Positions 1-6,489 are shown, numbered from the stretch's first letter. The stretch: DNA of 8,450 nucleotides from an uncultured Erysipelotrichaceae bacterium (GCA_902783435.1 CACZQV010000033.1:1-8450); one strand, 5' to 3'. The notes: generated by a model not told the origin, from the sequence alone. Numbers and translations: made by a program.

Positions 1-2243
1 ACTATTAAATCATTATCATCAGTAGTATCAAACATTACTTTCATATCTTTAGTAATATTATTTTCTGCTTTTACATTTCTAAAGTTTTTAATAAATTCTA
101 TTTGATCATCTACTGCCTTTTCTTCTTCTGCAAATATTAATTTTTTATCATATACTGGATAATCTGAAATCATAATAGATTCATTATCTTTTACTGGTAA
201 CATTTGGTATATTTCTTCAGTTACAAATGGCATAAATGGATGAAGCATTTTAAGAATACCTGTAAGTACAAAACATAAAGTACTCTTTGTTGATTCTTTA
301 TCTAATGAATATTTAGCCATTTCAATATAATAGTCACAGAATACATTCCATGCAAAATCATATATTTCTGAACCAGCTAAGTTAAATTCATATTTTTCCA
401 TATGTTTAGTAACTGCTTTTACTGTATGTTCATATTTAGTTAAAATCCATTTATCTTCTGGTTTTAAATCTTTTAATTTAATTTCTTTTAAGTCTTCTAT
501 ATTCATTAATGCAAATCTAGATGCATTCCAAACTTTATTAATAAAGTTCCATGTAGAAGCTAATTTAACTTCATCAAAACGTACATCTGGTCCCATAGTA
601 CCATCAGTAGTTAAATAGAATCTTAGAGAATCTGCACCATACTTTTCAATCATATCAAATGGATCTACTCCATTACCTAATGATTTAGACATTTTTCTAC
701 CATCTTTATCTCTAATAAGACCATGAACAACAATATCTTTAAATGGTCTTACATCATTGATATATTCTGATTGGAACATCATTCTAGCTACCCAGAAGAA
801 GATAATATCAAATCCTGAGATTAAACAGTCAGTTGGGAAGTATGTTTTTAAATCTACTGTTTCTTCTGGCCAACCTAATGTTGAGAATGGCCATAATGCA
901 GAACTAAACCATGTATCAAGTACATCTTCATCTTGTACCCAACCTTTTTCTTTTGGGGCTTCCATACCAACATAGATTTCTCCATCTTTATACCAAGCTG
1001 GTATTCTATGACCCCACCATAATTGACGAGATATACACCAGTCATAAGATATTTCCATCCAGTGTCTTAATGTTTTTTCAAATCTTTTTGGTACGAAGTT
1101 AACTTTCTTATCTTTATCATCTTGGAATTTTAAAACTTTTTCAGCAAGTGGTCTCATTTTAACAAACCATTGTTCTTTAATCATTGGTTCTACCATTACA
1201 CCAGTTCTTTCAGAGTGACCAACTTCATGTACTAATGGTTCTACTTCTAATAATAAATCTTGTGCTTTTAAATCTTCAAGACAAGCTTCTCTACATTGTT
1301 CTCTTGTCATACCTTGATATTTTTCAGGAACGTTTTCATTCATAGTAGCATCATCATTCATGATAACGATTCTTTCTAAGTTATGTCTGTTACCTACTTC
1401 AAAGTCGTTAGGGTCATGAGCTGGAGTAATTTTAACACAACCTGTTCCTTTTTCCATATCAGCATGGTCATCAGTAATTACTGGTATTGGTTTATTAACA
1501 AGTGGTAAAATAACATTTTTGCCTACAAATTTCTTATATCTTTTATCTTTTTCATTAACAGCTACTGCTGTATCTCCAAATAGAGTTTCAGGTCTTGTAG
1601 TAGCTACATCTAAATATTCATCAGAATCTTCTAATTTATATTTTAAATGATAGAAAGCACTCTTTTCTTCAGAGTAAATAACCTCTTCATTAGAAAGTGC
1701 TGTTTTAGCTTGTGGATCCCAGTTAATTATTCTTTCTCCTCTATAGATCAATCCTTTATTATAATAATCTACGAATACTTTAGTAACTGCTTTATTTAAT
1801 CCTTCATCTAATGTAAATCTTTCTCTTGAATAATCTAGAGATAATCCTAAACCACCCCATTGATTTCTAATATTATCACTATATTCATGAGTCCAATCCC
1901 AACAAGCTTTTAAGAAGTTTTCTCTACCATATTCATATTTATCGATACCTTCATCTTTTAGTTTTTTAACTACTTTAGCTTCTGTTGCGATAGCAGCATG
2001 ATCTGTTCCTGGTAACCATAAAGTATCAAAACCTTGCATTCTTTTATATCTTATAATAACATCTTGAATAGCTGTGTCATAAGCATGTCCTATATGTAAT
2101 TTACCTGTAACATTTGGAGGTGGAATTACCATACTATAATGAGTTTTAGCACTCTTAGGATCTGCTTTAAAATATCCTTTTTCTTTCCATGTATTATATT
2201 TATCTTTTTCAACTTCTATGTGATTATATTTCTTGTCTAACAT
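1..2243 (-). CDS. valS: Valine--tRNA ligase (ValRS), C-terminus beyond the left edge
   Basis: Cytoplasmic class I aminoacyl-tRNA synthetase that charges tRNA-Val with valine using ATP. I read this frame directly; 747 complete codons are in the window and the stop lies off the left edge. Visible motifs are PPPNVTG followed by HIGH (residues 50-53), the editing-domain TTRPET (about 215-220) that hydrolyses mischarged Thr-tRNA-Val, the zinc-free WISRQLWWGHRIP-type core (seen as WCISRQLWWGHRIPAWY), and KMSKS (517-521, bases 695-681). ValRS is usually about 880 residues, so what is missing is the end of the anticodon-binding region and the C-terminal coiled coil. Two in-frame ATGs exist, at 2249 and 2243. 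GAGGAG at 2256-2251 is only 1 nt from the first and 7 nt from the second, so 2243 is chosen. The start lies 20 bp inside the HD-domain gene, implying translational coupling and shared control by the valine T-box. Confidence 0.97.
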   Translation of the reverse strand, partial: MLDKKYNHIEVEKDKYNTWKEKGYFKADPKSAKTHYSMVIPPPNVTGKLHIGHAYDTAIQDVIIRYKRMQGFDTLWLPGTDHAAIATEAKVVKKLKDEGIDKYEYGRENFLKACWDWTHEYSDNIRNQWGGLGLSLDYSRERFTLDEGLNKAVTKVFVDYYNKGLIYRGERIINWDPQAKTALSNEEVIYSEEKSAFYHLKYKLEDSDEYLDVATTRPETLFGDTAVAVNEKDKRYKKFVGKNVILPLVNKPIPVITDDHADMEKGTGCVKITPAHDPNDFEVGNRHNLERIVIMNDDATMNENVPEKYQGMTREQCREACLEDLKAQDLLLEVEPLVHEVGHSERTGVMVEPMIKEQWFVKMRPLAEKVLKFQDDKDKKVNFVPKRFEKTLRHWMEISYDWCISRQLWWGHRIPAWYKDGEIYVGMEAPKEKGWVQDEDVLDTWFSSALWPFSTLGWPEETVDLKTYFPTDCLISGFDIIFFWVARMMFQSEYINDVRPFKDIVVHGLIRDKDGRKMSKSLGNGVDPFDMIEKYGADSLRFYLTTDGTMGPDVRFDEVKLASTWNFINKVWNASRFALMNIEDLKEIKLKDLKPEDKWILTKYEHTVKAVTKHMEKYEFNLAGSEIYDFAWNVFCDYYIEMAKYSLDKESTKSTLCFVLTGILKMLHPFMPFVTEEIYQMLPVKDNESIMISDYPVYDKKLIFAEEEKAVDDQIEFIKNFRNVKAENNITKDMKVMFDTTDDNDLI

Positions 2244-2991
2244 ATACATTCTCCTCTATATAATTATTTATTACTTTTCTTATTTCTTCTAATTGTTCAT
2301 TTAATTTAGAATCTTTTGTTTTTTCTTTAAAAATATTTATTATTTTATTATAGTAATCAACATCATTTAAATATTTAAAACTATAATTATAATTAATATC
2401 ATATATAAATCCTAAAGATACTGCTAATCTATCCGTCTTATTAGTTATATCTACTCTAGCAATATTTTTTTTATTTATTAAACTATTATAAGTTTTATCA
2501 GAAAATTCTTCTTTATCTATATCTAAATCTATTTCTTTAGTTGTATATAAATATAAGATATCTATTTTATCAGCATCTCTTATTAGTTTCATAAAAGTTT
2601 CCTTTTTCTTATCTAAATTATCTGGAATAGTAAATTTATTATGATATTTAATACTATCTAGTATAATATCATCATAAGAATCATCTTCTATATATTTTCT
2701 TAAATAATTATCTTTCTTTAATATTTCTATTCCTAATTCTGCATGGTCTATACTTTTTCTATCTACAAAAGTTTTATATTCTTTGTATTGTTCAAAACGA
2801 CCTATATCATGTAGTAAACCAATTATTTTAGCTATATAAATTTCTTCTTCACTTAAATTTAGGCTTTTAGCTATTTCTTCACACAAATCCATGACTCGTA
2901 GTGTATGATTTATTTTTAATGTAATCATATCTCCATACTCTAAATAATTATTTGTATATTTTTTAAATTCTTCTATGGCTTTTTCTATCAT
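2224..2991 (-). CDS. HD-domain metal-dependent hydrolase, function unknown
   Basis: A 255-residue soluble protein of the HD superfamily, whose members are metal-dependent phosphohydrolases acting on nucleotides or other phosphate esters; its substrate is not known. The metal-binding set looks complete: H29 (INHTLRV), H61-D62 (LLHDIGRF), H83 (DHAELG), H117 (KYHNK) and D139 (IRDADKID). There is no signal peptide or membrane segment, no GYP motif and no attached RelA/SpoT domain. The frame is open upstream to an ATG at 3054, but that codon lies in the T-box antiterminator. The start MIEKAIEEF at 2991 is preceded by AAAGGAG and is used here. It is the first gene after the valine T-box terminator, and its 3' end overlaps valS by 20 bp, so both are made when uncharged tRNA-Val accumulates. 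That context suggests a housekeeping or tRNA/nucleotide-linked role, but this is inference. Confidence 0.88.
   Translation of the reverse strand: MIEKAIEEFKKYTNNYLEYGDMITLKINHTLRVMDLCEEIAKSLNLSEEEIYIAKIIGLLHDIGRFEQYKEYKTFVDRKSIDHAELGIEILKKDNYLRKYIEDDSYDDIILDSIKYHNKFTIPDNLDKKKETFMKLIRDADKIDILYLYTTKEIDLDIDKEEFSDKTYNSLINKKNIARVDITNKTDRLAVSLGFIYDINYNYSFKYLNDVDYYNKIINIFKEKTKDSKLNEQLEEIRKVINNYIEENVYVRQEI
2251..2256 (-). promoter_or_regulatory. Ribosome binding site of valS, inside the upstream gene
   Basis: GAGGAG on the minus strand lies within the last codons of the HD-domain gene, 7 nt before ATG 2243. It decides between two nearby ATG codons and means ribosomes finishing the HD gene can restart on valS. 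Confidence 0.7.
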
Positions 2992-3012
2992 AATAAACTC
3001 CTTTCCAGAAAT

Positions 3013-3057
3013 AAAAAAAGTAGTACCTAAAGGACGAATATATCGTGGTACCACCTT
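3013..3057 (-). terminator. T-box terminator/antiterminator switch
   Basis: Two exclusive folds are visible. In the antiterminator, AAGG (3057-3054) pairs with CCUU, and ACGA with UCGU, leaving the UGGUACC bulge free for the tRNA end. In the terminator, AGGUGGUACC (3056-3047) pairs over 10 bp, including G-U pairs, with GGUACUACUU, and seven U residues follow (3019-3013). The HD gene starts 22 nt beyond. Confidence 0.9.
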
Positions 3058-3222
3058 AATTTCTTCTTAATATCTTTAACGGAATTACCCGGAATTATTT
3101 ACTTAATTTCAATAATTATGCTCCTCTGCTACCTTCATTATACTTTTATGTTTATTTCCACCTACCATAAACTCTCTATAAAAAAAGTTATAATTACTCC
3201 TCAGATTCCTTGCATCTATATC
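3013..3222 (-). ncRNA. Valine-specific T-box riboswitch leader
   Basis: Leader RNA that binds tRNA-Val and lets transcription continue into the HD gene and valS when that tRNA is uncharged. Stem I can be folded by eye: AUGC (3215-3212) pairs with GCAU (3121-3118), UCUG (3205-3202) with CAGA (3128-3125), and AUUAUA (3194-3189) with UAUAAU (3142-3137). Between these helices lies the specifier loop GAAG-GUA-G, so the specifier is GUA (3132-3130), a valine codon read by anticodon UAC. The spacing matches my memory of the B. subtilis glyQS leader, where GGC sits in the same position. The distal part carries AGAGAG and GGUGG. A stem III candidate pairs AAUUAUU (3117-3111) with AAUAAUU (3099-3093). 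The T-box GGUGGUACC follows at 3055-3047; its UGGU (3053-3050) is complementary to an ACCA tRNA end. The transcript should begin near 3220. Confidence 0.95.
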
Positions 3223-3226
3223 GGTA

Positions 3227-3255
3227 ATTATAACTCATTATTTTTATTTTTTCAA
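3227..3255 (-). promoter_or_regulatory. Sigma-A promoter of the T-box/HD/valS operon
   Basis: TTGAAA (3255-3250), a 17-bp spacer and a perfect TATAAT (3232-3227). It starts 3 bp after the stop codon of the upstream helical-protein gene, and transcription should begin a few bases before the first paired segment of stem I. No terminator separates it from the upstream gene, so readthrough into the T-box leader is possible. Confidence 0.8.
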
Positions 3256-3258
3256 GTT

Positions 3259-3948
3259 TTACTTTATATCATCATAAAACTTATCATTTTTCACTTTATC
3301 TCTACTAGCAAAATATGGTGTTGGTGTTTCTTCTATTTTTTTCTCTTCTTTTATTTCTTTTGGTTCTTCTTCATATGTTTCTAATTCATTAAAACTTTCA
3401 GATGTTTCTTTTTTAGATTTGTCCATCATAGAATCTACTACTACTGCCCCTACTGCACCAGTTATACCTGCAGCTGCTATACCTAAGCCTACTGGTACTG
3501 TATTTGTTTCTACATCTGCAACACTTATTACATTTGTTGCCATATTCTCTTTAAATAATTTTACATTATTTGCTACATTAAGATTATTATTAACTGATAA
3601 AGAAGCTACATCAGTACTATTATTAAATTTTCCAAATATATCTTCTACATCTTTTGTTTTAAATTGATCGGCTTCAGAAAACTCTTTTAGTGTTATAGTT
3701 ACTGAGTCATTTAATTTATTAATTGATTTTTTTAGTTTTTGTAATTCATCTAATATGGTGTTTATTTTTTCTTTATAGTTTTCTATACAATTATTATGAT
3801 TAATATTTGTATTTCTTATTAAATCTTCTATTTCTAATATATTATTTAATAAATATTTATTATTTAAGTAGTCTTCTAACTCATTTAGAGTCTTTACACT
3901 TCCATTTAATCTTTCTTTATCTATACAACATTGATATTTACCTGACAT
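3259..3948 (-). CDS. Helical protein with Gly/Ala-rich hydrophobic segment and acidic tail, unknown function
   Basis: I do not recognise this 229-residue protein. Residues about 15-105 look helical and coiled-coil-like (KINTILDELQKLKKSINKLN), ending in TLKEFSEAD, a pattern like the second helix of ESAT-6/WXG100-type proteins. Asn-rich residues 108-130 follow. A Gly/Ala/Val-rich hydrophobic stretch at about 151-175 has small residues at helical spacing (GLGIAAAGITGAVGAVV) and could insert in or bind a membrane. The C-terminus (about 178-229) is charged and rich in Glu and Lys. There is no N-terminal signal peptide; Cys7-Cys8 lie near the start. The start is supported by GGGGG 7 nt upstream, overlapping the TAG stop of the preceding gene 11 bp away, so the two form one operon. 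A type VII secretion substrate or helper is possible, as is a membrane-attached scaffold; neither is shown by a diagnostic motif. Confidence 0.85.
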   Translation of the reverse strand: MSGKYQCCIDKERLNGSVKTLNELEDYLNNKYLLNNILEIEDLIRNTNINHNNCIENYKEKINTILDELQKLKKSINKLNDSVTITLKEFSEADQFKTKDVEDIFGKFNNSTDVASLSVNNNLNVANNVKLFKENMATNVISVADVETNTVPVGLGIAAAGITGAVGAVVVDSMMDKSKKETSESFNELETYEEEPKEIKEEKKIEETPTPYFASRDKVKNDKFYDDIK

Positions 3949-3959
3949 ATAATTACCCC

Positions 3960-4466
3960 CTATAAAGCATTAGCTCTTTCTAATCTTTCATTTAATCTTT
4001 TTATTTTTTCTTCTGTTATAGAGATTATATTTAATACTTCTTGTATATCAACAACATTAGAACCTAAACTTATTTTATCTTTTAAAATATTAGTAGTTTC
4101 TAGTATTTTTTGTTCTTCTTCTATTTTCTTTTCTATTGCTTCTATTAATTGGGATTTTTCTATTCTCTTTTGTGATTGTATAGATGTATAAATTTCAGTA
4201 TTTAGTTTTGATAATAAATATTTAATATTATTTGTAATTTTTACTATGTCATTTGCTTTTTCATACGCTGGAGATACACCGACTATATTTAATGAATCAT
4301 GATCCAATCCACCACTTTTCATCTCATGATTTATACTTTCACAGATAATATCATTCATATAATTATTACTGTCACTAATTCTTTCTGATATTTTTTCTAT
4401 TTCTTTATTAGGATTAATTATTTCATTTGGATCAGTTTTCCATGTTATCCAATCTACCTTAGCCAT
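3960..4466 (-). CDS. Small coiled-coil protein with N-terminal WxxW, unknown function
   Basis: I do not recognise this 168-residue soluble protein. It opens with DWITWKTDPNEIINP (W6 and W9), then has helices with a Gly-rich turn (KSGGLDHDSLNIVG, about 51-64) and a long Lys/Glu-rich coiled coil from about 75 to 165 (IEKKIEEEQKILETTNILKDK; IKRLNERLERANAL). It has no signal peptide, membrane segment or cysteine pair apart from C42. AGGAGG lies 6 nt before the ATG. It is the first gene of a two-gene unit, with the next start 11 bp after its TAG stop. Its size, all-helical character and pairing with another helical protein recall the small accessory proteins encoded next to LXG-type type VII effectors, but no WXG motif, toxin or EssC-type ATPase is in the window, so this remains a guess. 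Confidence 0.85.
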   Translation of the reverse strand: MAKVDWITWKTDPNEIINPNKEIEKISERISDSNNYMNDIICESINHEMKSGGLDHDSLNIVGVSPAYEKANDIVKITNNIKYLLSKLNTEIYTSIQSQKRIEKSQLIEAIEKKIEEEQKILETTNILKDKISLGSNVVDIQEVLNIISITEEKIKRLNERLERANAL

Positions 4467-4493
4467 ATTATACCTCCTATTATTCTATTATTA

Positions 4494-4522
4494 ATTATAA
4501 GCTAAATCTAAATATTAGTAAA
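4494..4522 (-). promoter_or_regulatory. Probable sigma-A promoter of the helical-protein pair
   Basis: TTTACT (4522-4517), a 17-bp spacer and a perfect TATAAT (4499-4494), giving a 5' untranslated region of about 20 nt before ATG 4466. The -35 matches four of six consensus bases. Confidence 0.6.
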
Positions 4523-4563
4523 TATTTTTATTTAATTATCATATTAATTATTAGGTATGTATA

Positions 4564-4593
4564 AACACAATATATTTAATAATACATATTTTA
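4564..4593 (+). promoter_or_regulatory. Sigma-K-like promoter of the coat protein gene
   Basis: AACA (4564-4567), a 17-bp spacer and CATATTTTA (4585-4593) fit the published sigma-K pattern mACm, N16-17, CATAnnnTA. Sigma-K is the late mother-cell factor that transcribes cotXYZ in B. subtilis, so site and gene agree. TAGGT at 4552-4556, just upstream, partly resembles a GerE site. AT-rich DNA produces such matches easily, so the support comes mainly from context. Confidence 0.5.
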
Positions 4594-4613
4594 TTTATAA
4601 AGGGAGGGATTAA

Positions 4614-5000
4614 ATGAATTGCGATAATAATTGTTCATCATGTATTTCTGATATTATAAAGAAAATATTAATATTACAAAAAAAAGATTTTGATTGTGAT
4701 AATCATATTGGTTGTGATAAACCTTTTTTAGGTCCTACTATACCTACTGTTATATATAATACTAGACCTATTATTTTATATACTAATGATGGTAATGATT
4801 GGAGTTTTGATTATACAATAGATGGTACTACAGCTAGTAGTAATGTTTTAAGAGTTGAATACTTAGATGAATGTTGTTGTACATGTAGAATACTATATCC
4901 TACTGATAATGGTTATGGTAATACAGGTCAATTTGTTACAATAGATTTAAATAGTTGTGGAGCAATAAGATGTTTAGCTGATACTTTTGTAGAATTATAA
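4614..5000 (+). CDS. CotY/CotZ (ExsY)-family spore coat protein
   Basis: A cysteine-rich structural protein of the outer spore layers. Family members assemble into disulfide-linked lattices in the crust or exosporium. Family hallmarks along the 128 residues are NNCSSCISDIIKKILILQ (5-22), DFDCD and GCDKPFLGPT (25-42), YNTRPIILYT (48-57), the cluster DECCCTCRIL (85-94), and FVTIDLNSCGAIRCLADT (107-124). There are 11 cysteines (3, 7, 10, 28, 34, 87-89, 91, 115, 120). It is somewhat shorter than B. subtilis CotZ or CotY (about 150-160), mostly in the middle. It has no signal peptide, as expected for a protein made in the mother cell. The start follows AGGGAGGG. It faces the minus-strand helical cassette across a divergent intergenic region, has a sigma-K-like promoter, and ends in a terminator shared with a convergent small gene. 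CotY, CotZ and ExsY cannot be told apart, so no symbol is given. Confidence 0.93.
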   Translation: MNCDNNCSSCISDIIKKILILQKKDFDCDNHIGCDKPFLGPTIPTVIYNTRPIILYTNDGNDWSFDYTIDGTTASSNVLRVEYLDECCCTCRILYPTDNGYGNTGQFVTIDLNSCGAIRCLADTFVEL

Positions 5001-5023
5001 AAAGACTAGTCATTAGTCTTTTT
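4999..5023. terminator. Bidirectional terminator between the coat gene and the convergent small gene
   Basis: A 10-bp perfect stem AAAAAGACTA/TAGTCTTTTT with loop GTCAT, flanked by A and T runs on the two sides, so it can end transcription from both directions. It overlaps the TAA of the coat gene (4998-5000) and the last codons of the minus-strand gene. Confidence 0.85.
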
Positions 5024-5270
5024 TCTTTATATATTCTATATCTTTTATATTAATTTTTTCATTATTTAATGGAATTATATATTTTTCATTTTTTTCTATT
5101 AAATAATCTTCTATTACTTTATCTTTTGTTTTAATTATTACTTTTATATTATATGGTTTATTCATATTAAAAATATTTTCTAATATATCATCTTTTATAA
5201 TACTTTTTATTTTATTATTATCTTTGGGATTTATATTATTATTTTTATAAATATTTGGTAAATTATTCAT
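5013..5270 (-). CDS. Small basic hypothetical protein, possible Sm-like or SH3-like barrel
   Basis: An 85-residue protein that I do not recognise. AAAGGAG lies 6 nt before the ATG, and the frame runs to a stop inside the shared terminator, so it is likely a real gene. The first 20 residues are Asn-rich and probably flexible. From residue 41 on, alternating short strands (NIKVIIKTKDKVIEDYLIE, KYIIPLNN, INIKDIEYI) resemble a small Sm-like or SH3-like beta barrel; this is pattern reading, not a family match. There is no signal peptide, membrane segment or cysteine. It is convergent with the coat gene and divergent from the SEDS gene. A sigma-E-like promoter upstream, together with the coat gene next door, suggests expression in the mother cell during sporulation. 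Confidence 0.75.
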   Translation of the reverse strand: MNNLPNIYKNNNINPKDNNKIKSIIKDDILENIFNMNKPYNIKVIIKTKDKVIEDYLIEKNEKYIIPLNNEKINIKDIEYIKKKD

Positions 5271-5286
5271 AATATCTCCTTTATAT

Positions 5287-5316
5287 ATTTTATGAATTTT
5301 ATTAATAAAAATACTA
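5287..5316 (-). promoter_or_regulatory. Sigma-E-like promoter of the 85-residue gene
   Basis: TAGTATT (5316-5310), a 15-bp spacer and CATAAAAT (5294-5287) compare with the sigma-E consensus kmATATT, N14-15, CATACAnT, with one mismatch in each element. The sequence is very AT-rich, so a chance match is possible. Confidence 0.4.
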
Positions 5317-5322
5317 TCTTTT

Positions 5323-5331
5323 TGATATAAT
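5323..5331 (+). promoter_or_regulatory. Extended -10 promoter of the SEDS gene
   Basis: TGATATAAT is a perfect TATAAT preceded by the TGn extension. No good -35 is seen (TAATAA at the 17-bp position), which an extended -10 can tolerate. The start codon is 17 nt downstream, with AGGAGG between, so the leader is very short. Confidence 0.6.
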
Positions 5332-5348
5332 ATTTTTAGGAGGTATAT

Positions 5349-6476
5349 ATGAGTAAGTATAAAATTAATTATAAAATATTAATTCCAATTATTTTATTAT
5401 CTATTATTAGTATTATTACTATATATAGTAGTATGACTTATACCTCACCTAGTTTGGGTAATTTAGCTTTAAAACAAGCTATGTGGTACATTGTAGGATG
5501 GATACTTGTAGTTATATTAATTAAATTAAAAAATGAATATTTGTATCAACATACATGGTATTTATATATATTTGGAAATATATTATTACTTTTATTATTA
5601 TTTATAGGTACTCCTATTAATAATAGTAGATGTTGGTTTATATTACCAGGAATTGGTTCTATTCAACCTAGTGAATTTATGAAAATATTTATTATGTTAT
5701 CACTGGCTACTATGATACATAATTTTAGAAATGAATATAAGAATCCTGATTGTAGAGATGAATTTATATTTCTTTTAAAATCATTTGGTATAGTACTTAT
5801 TCCATCTATTCTTACTTTTTTACAACCTGATACTGGAGCAGTTTTAATTTATTTGATTATTTATTTTTCTATGATGTTTACAAGTGGAATTAGATTGAGA
5901 TGGTTTATTAGTGCTTTTTTAGTTTTAGTTTTAATTGTTGGGGGTGTTTTATCTTTATACTTTTTTAAAGAGGAAATATTTATTAAAGTATTTGGAACAT
6001 CAATTTACTATAGACTTGAAAGATTGTTTAATTGGACTAGTGGATCAGGATTACAGTTAGAAAATTCTTTAGCAGCAATTGGATCTGCGGGACTTTTTGG
6101 ACATGGATATAATCATACTCCAATATATTTTCCAGAATCATCAACAGATTTTATATTTGCAGTATATGCATCTAATTTTGGGCTTATAGGAGTATTTATT
6201 TTAATAAGTATAATTATTTATTTTGATATATCTATACTTCTATTAACAAGAAAGAAAATTGAAGATACTAATAAGTATATAATAGCTGGTATTTTAGGTA
6301 TGTTAATCTTTCAACAAATACAAAATATAGGTATGACTATTGGTTTATTTCCAATTACTGGAATAACTCTACCATTTATATCTTATGGAGGAAGTAGTCT
6401 ACTTTCATATATGTTGTTAATTGGAATACTTCTTAATATATCTGATAAAAAAAATAGAACTTATAAATATAAATAA
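5349..6476 (+). CDS. rodA: RodA-type SEDS peptidoglycan glycosyltransferase
   Basis: A polytopic membrane enzyme of the SEDS family (RodA/FtsW/SpoVE) that polymerises lipid II into glycan strands with a class B penicillin-binding protein. Its 375 residues match the family length, with about ten hydrophobic segments. Motifs in order are IYSS (25-28), GIGSIQPSEFMKI (101-113), LQPDTGAVLIY (158-168), PESSTDFIF (262-270) with D267 at the catalytic aspartate position, and GMTIGLFPITG then LPFISYGGSS (328-350). SIQPSEFMKI and GMTIGLFPITG favour RodA over FtsW. SpoVE, the cortex enzyme, is the main alternative, since a coat gene lies nearby. The usual acidic pair after PExxTDFIFAV is Ser275-Asn276 here. 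AGGAGG lies 7 nt before the ATG. No penicillin-binding protein or mreBCD gene is adjacent. It ends in a terminator shared with the convergent glycosyltransferase gene. Confidence 0.93.
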   Translation: MSKYKINYKILIPIILLSIISIITIYSSMTYTSPSLGNLALKQAMWYIVGWILVVILIKLKNEYLYQHTWYLYIFGNILLLLLLFIGTPINNSRCWFILPGIGSIQPSEFMKIFIMLSLATMIHNFRNEYKNPDCRDEFIFLLKSFGIVLIPSILTFLQPDTGAVLIYLIIYFSMMFTSGIRLRWFISAFLVLVLIVGGVLSLYFFKEEIFIKVFGTSIYYRLERLFNWTSGSGLQLENSLAAIGSAGLFGHGYNHTPIYFPESSTDFIFAVYASNFGLIGVFILISIIIYFDISILLLTRKKIEDTNKYIIAGILGMLIFQQIQNIGMTIGLFPITGITLPFISYGGSSLLSYMLLIGILLNISDKKNRTYKYK

Positions 6477-6489
6477 GTTCTATTTTTTT
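6448..6489. terminator. Bidirectional terminator between the SEDS and glycosyltransferase genes
   Basis: A perfect 17-bp stem, 6448-6464 with 6473-6489, loop AAATATAA, with core TAGAACTTAT/ATAAGTTCTA and A7/T7 ends. It contains both stop codons (TAA 6474-6476 plus, TAG 6482-6480 minus) and works in both directions. Confidence 0.9.

Noticed and set aside
757..1102. Two plus-strand open frames inside valS
   Set aside because: They are antisense to strongly conserved ValRS sequence and have no ribosome binding sites.
2244..2249. Alternative valS start at the ATG two codons upstream
   Set aside because: Only 1 nt separates it from GAGGAG, too close for initiation; the ATG at 2243 has 7 nt.
2992..3054. 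Upstream ATG that would extend the HD-domain protein by 21 residues
   Set aside because: It lies in the T-box antiterminator (GGTGGTACC region) and has no suitable ribosome binding site; ATG 2991 has AAAGGAG.
3118..3384. Plus-strand open frame of 88 codons rich in Phe, Tyr and Ile
   Set aside because: It is antisense to the T-box leader and the end of the helical-protein gene and has no ribosome binding site; its composition is a by-product of AT-rich complement.
3419..3667. Plus-strand frame that looks like a hydrophobic, Ala/Thr/Pro-rich peptide
   Set aside because: It is the complement of the Gly/Ala-rich segment of the minus-strand gene at 3259-3948 and has no initiation signals.
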